DNA of 64,000 nt from positions 1,975,418 to 2,039,417 of the forward strand of contig NZ_CP009687.1 in the NCBI RefSeq assembly GCF_001042715.1, given 5' to 3'. The notes under the pieces are model-generated. The model was not told where the DNA came from and made no database searches. It was given only the letters and a program-made list of their open reading frames with translations. The DNA comes from Clostridium aceticum (GTDB taxonomy: Bacteria; Bacillota; Clostridia; Peptostreptococcales; Natronincolaceae). Of this stretch, positions 63,131 to 64,000 are shown one piece after another. Numbering within the stretch: position 1 is the first letter of the stretch; every line of letters starts with the position of its first letter. A program made the translations under genes and the position numbers.

Positions 63131-63709
63131 TTACTTTTTTTCTATTAGTAAAATAATAGGAGGGTTATTTTCGTGATTTATATAACTACATTCCATCACT
63201 AGATACTTCTTAGACTCCAACTGTCCTACATAATCTAAAATACTGTTCTTTTCTTCTATACCTCCTGGATGTCCATAATATAAAACAAGGGACATCATTC
63301 CTCCTTTTTTTAATAATTCTAAGGTTGACTTTATTGCTTGTAGTGTAGTCTCTGGTCTAGTAACAATATTTTTATCACCGCTAGGTAAATAGCCTAAATT
63401 AAACATTGCACCATCAATAGCTTCTTTCACATAGTTCCCTATGTTTTCATGACCATCAAGAATTAGTTGGATAGGTTTATTATCGATGAAAACATTATTT
63501 TCTCTAAAAATTCGTCTTGTATTTTCTAAAGCCATGACTTGAAGGTCAAAAGCATAAACCTTTCCAGAGTCACCAACTTGCTTATATAAGAAAAGAGTAT
63601 CATTGCCATTGCCCATCGTACCATCTATAACGGTACCACCTGTAGGAATTTTATTTTTCAATAATTCTTGTACAAAATTGGTTGCTTTTAATATTCCCTG
63701 ATTACGCAT
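63131..63709 (-). CDS. mnmM: tRNA 5-aminomethyl-2-thiouridine methyltransferase MnmM (YtqB family)
   Basis: A 192-residue class I SAM methyltransferase of the YtqB/MnmM family, which methylates the wobble uridine of certain tRNAs. Motif I is TVIDGTMGNGNDTLFL near residue 25; the family-specific FNLGYLPSGDKNIVTRPETT and VLYYGHPGGIEEK are both present. Full length. GAGGTGAAAG precedes the ATG. It lies directly after the GNAT-like gene at the window edge, 17 bases apart. Confidence 0.9.
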   Translation of the reverse strand: MRNQGILKATNFVQELLKNKIPTGGTVIDGTMGNGNDTLFLYKQVGDSGKVYAFDLQVMALENTRRIFRENNVFIDNKPIQLILDGHENIGNYVKEAIDGAMFNLGYLPSGDKNIVTRPETTLQAIKSTLELLKKGGMMSLVLYYGHPGGIEEKNSILDYVGQLESKKYLVMECSYINHENNPPIILLIEKK

Positions 63710-63726
63710 CTTTCACCTCAACAAAT

Positions 63727-64000
63727 CTATTTACTTTTACACCCTTGGTTAAAAAATAAAGGAATATCACAGAAAAAAGTGTTTTCTACATTATATTTTA
63801 ATAAATGCTCCTGAATATTTTGGGGAGTATCCAGCTGCTTTAACAGCTGTAAGCCTTCCTTTTTCAGAAACTCAAATAAGTCTTTATTCTCAGTGTCTTG
63901 TATAACTGCCCAAAAATATCCTTGTTTTTCAATATAGTTTAATGTAGCCCTTAAAATACCATCGCCAAACCTGTTTCCTCTTTCCTGTGGACTTACATAA
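63727..64000 (-). CDS. GNAT-family N-acetyltransferase-like protein, C-terminal part, cut by window edge
   Basis: About 90 C-terminal residues of a gene that begins beyond position 64000. The first visible stretch, SPQERGNRFGDGILRA, resembles the acetyl-CoA pyrophosphate loop of GNAT acetyltransferases, followed by a helix and GYFWAVIQDTENKD. The end is CDIPLFFNQGCKSK. With only a third of the protein in view, the family call is tentative. Confidence 0.55.
   Translation of the reverse strand, partial: YVSPQERGNRFGDGILRATLNYIEKQGYFWAVIQDTENKDLFEFLKKEGLQLLKQLDTPQNIQEHLLKYNVENTFFCDIPLFFNQGCKSK

Overview
This window comes from a low-GC, endospore-forming, strictly anaerobic Firmicute of the class Clostridia. 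The evidence is two spore-germinant-receptor operons, a SpoVK-type ATPase, a YheC/YheD-type coat protein, an oxygen-independent route to the vitamin B12 lower ligand, and strong AGGAGG ribosome sites with some TTG and GTG starts. Overall content and order resemble Alkaliphilus-like genomes, but the genus cannot be fixed from the sequence alone. No rRNA, tRNA, CRISPR array, prophage or intact insertion sequence was seen.

Layout. 1-6.1 kb: start of a ParE/GyrB-type topoisomerase gene (cut by the window edge), a four-gene siderophore uptake operon in yclNOPQ order, a divergent AraC-type regulator and a nitroreductase. 6.5-9.6 kb: a double YheC/YheD ATP-grasp protein and a small unknown protein. 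10-14.8 kb: a sugar-acid module made of a KdgT permease and LarA-type nickel racemase facing PdxA2 and a four-carbon-acid kinase. 15-23.5 kb: a bzaA-bzaB-cobT-bzaC-bzaD-bzaE operon for anaerobic 5,6-dimethylbenzimidazole synthesis, behind a cobalamin riboswitch with a visible intrinsic terminator. 23.6-34.5 kb: palindromic intergenic elements, germinant receptor operon 1 (A-C-small membrane protein-B), a tyrosine recombinase, lexA with its operator, a candidate type I toxin-antitoxin locus, a decayed duplicate of a PLP-enzyme gene, and germinant receptor operon 2 (A-B-C). 34.8-47.4 kb, all minus strand: the intact PLP enzyme, a small membrane protein, a UbiA-like membrane protein, a GTPase, a SpoVK-type AAA+ ATPase, hfq-miaA-mutL-mutS (transcribed mutS to hfq), miaB and a degenerate HD-GYP protein. 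47.6-64 kb: a divergent cis-prenyltransferase, an aminotransferase, a MerR-like coiled-coil protein, three tandem M42 aminopeptidases, cheR, cmk-ispH-rpsA, a histidine phosphatase, an RpiR regulator, surE, an unknown zinc-ribbon-like protein, a carboxyltransferase subunit, mnmM and the end of a GNAT-like gene.

How the parts fit. The bza operon makes the B12 lower ligand, activates it through CobT, and is shut off by cobalamin through the riboswitch. The sugar-acid module most likely imports an aldonate, epimerises it at C2 with the LarA homologue, phosphorylates it and oxidatively decarboxylates it to a triose phosphate. MutS, MutL, MiaA and Hfq form one housekeeping operon; Cmk, IspH and the S1 protein form another.

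The features most worth a second look are the toxin/antisense RNA locus at 30.19-30.42 kb, the LarA/DtnK/PdxA2 combination, the SpoVK-GTPase-UbiA-like overlapping genes at 36.3-38.4 kb, two families of palindromic intergenic repeats, and the fragmentary gene copy flanking the second germinant receptor operon. All assignments come from reading the sequence; no database search was run.
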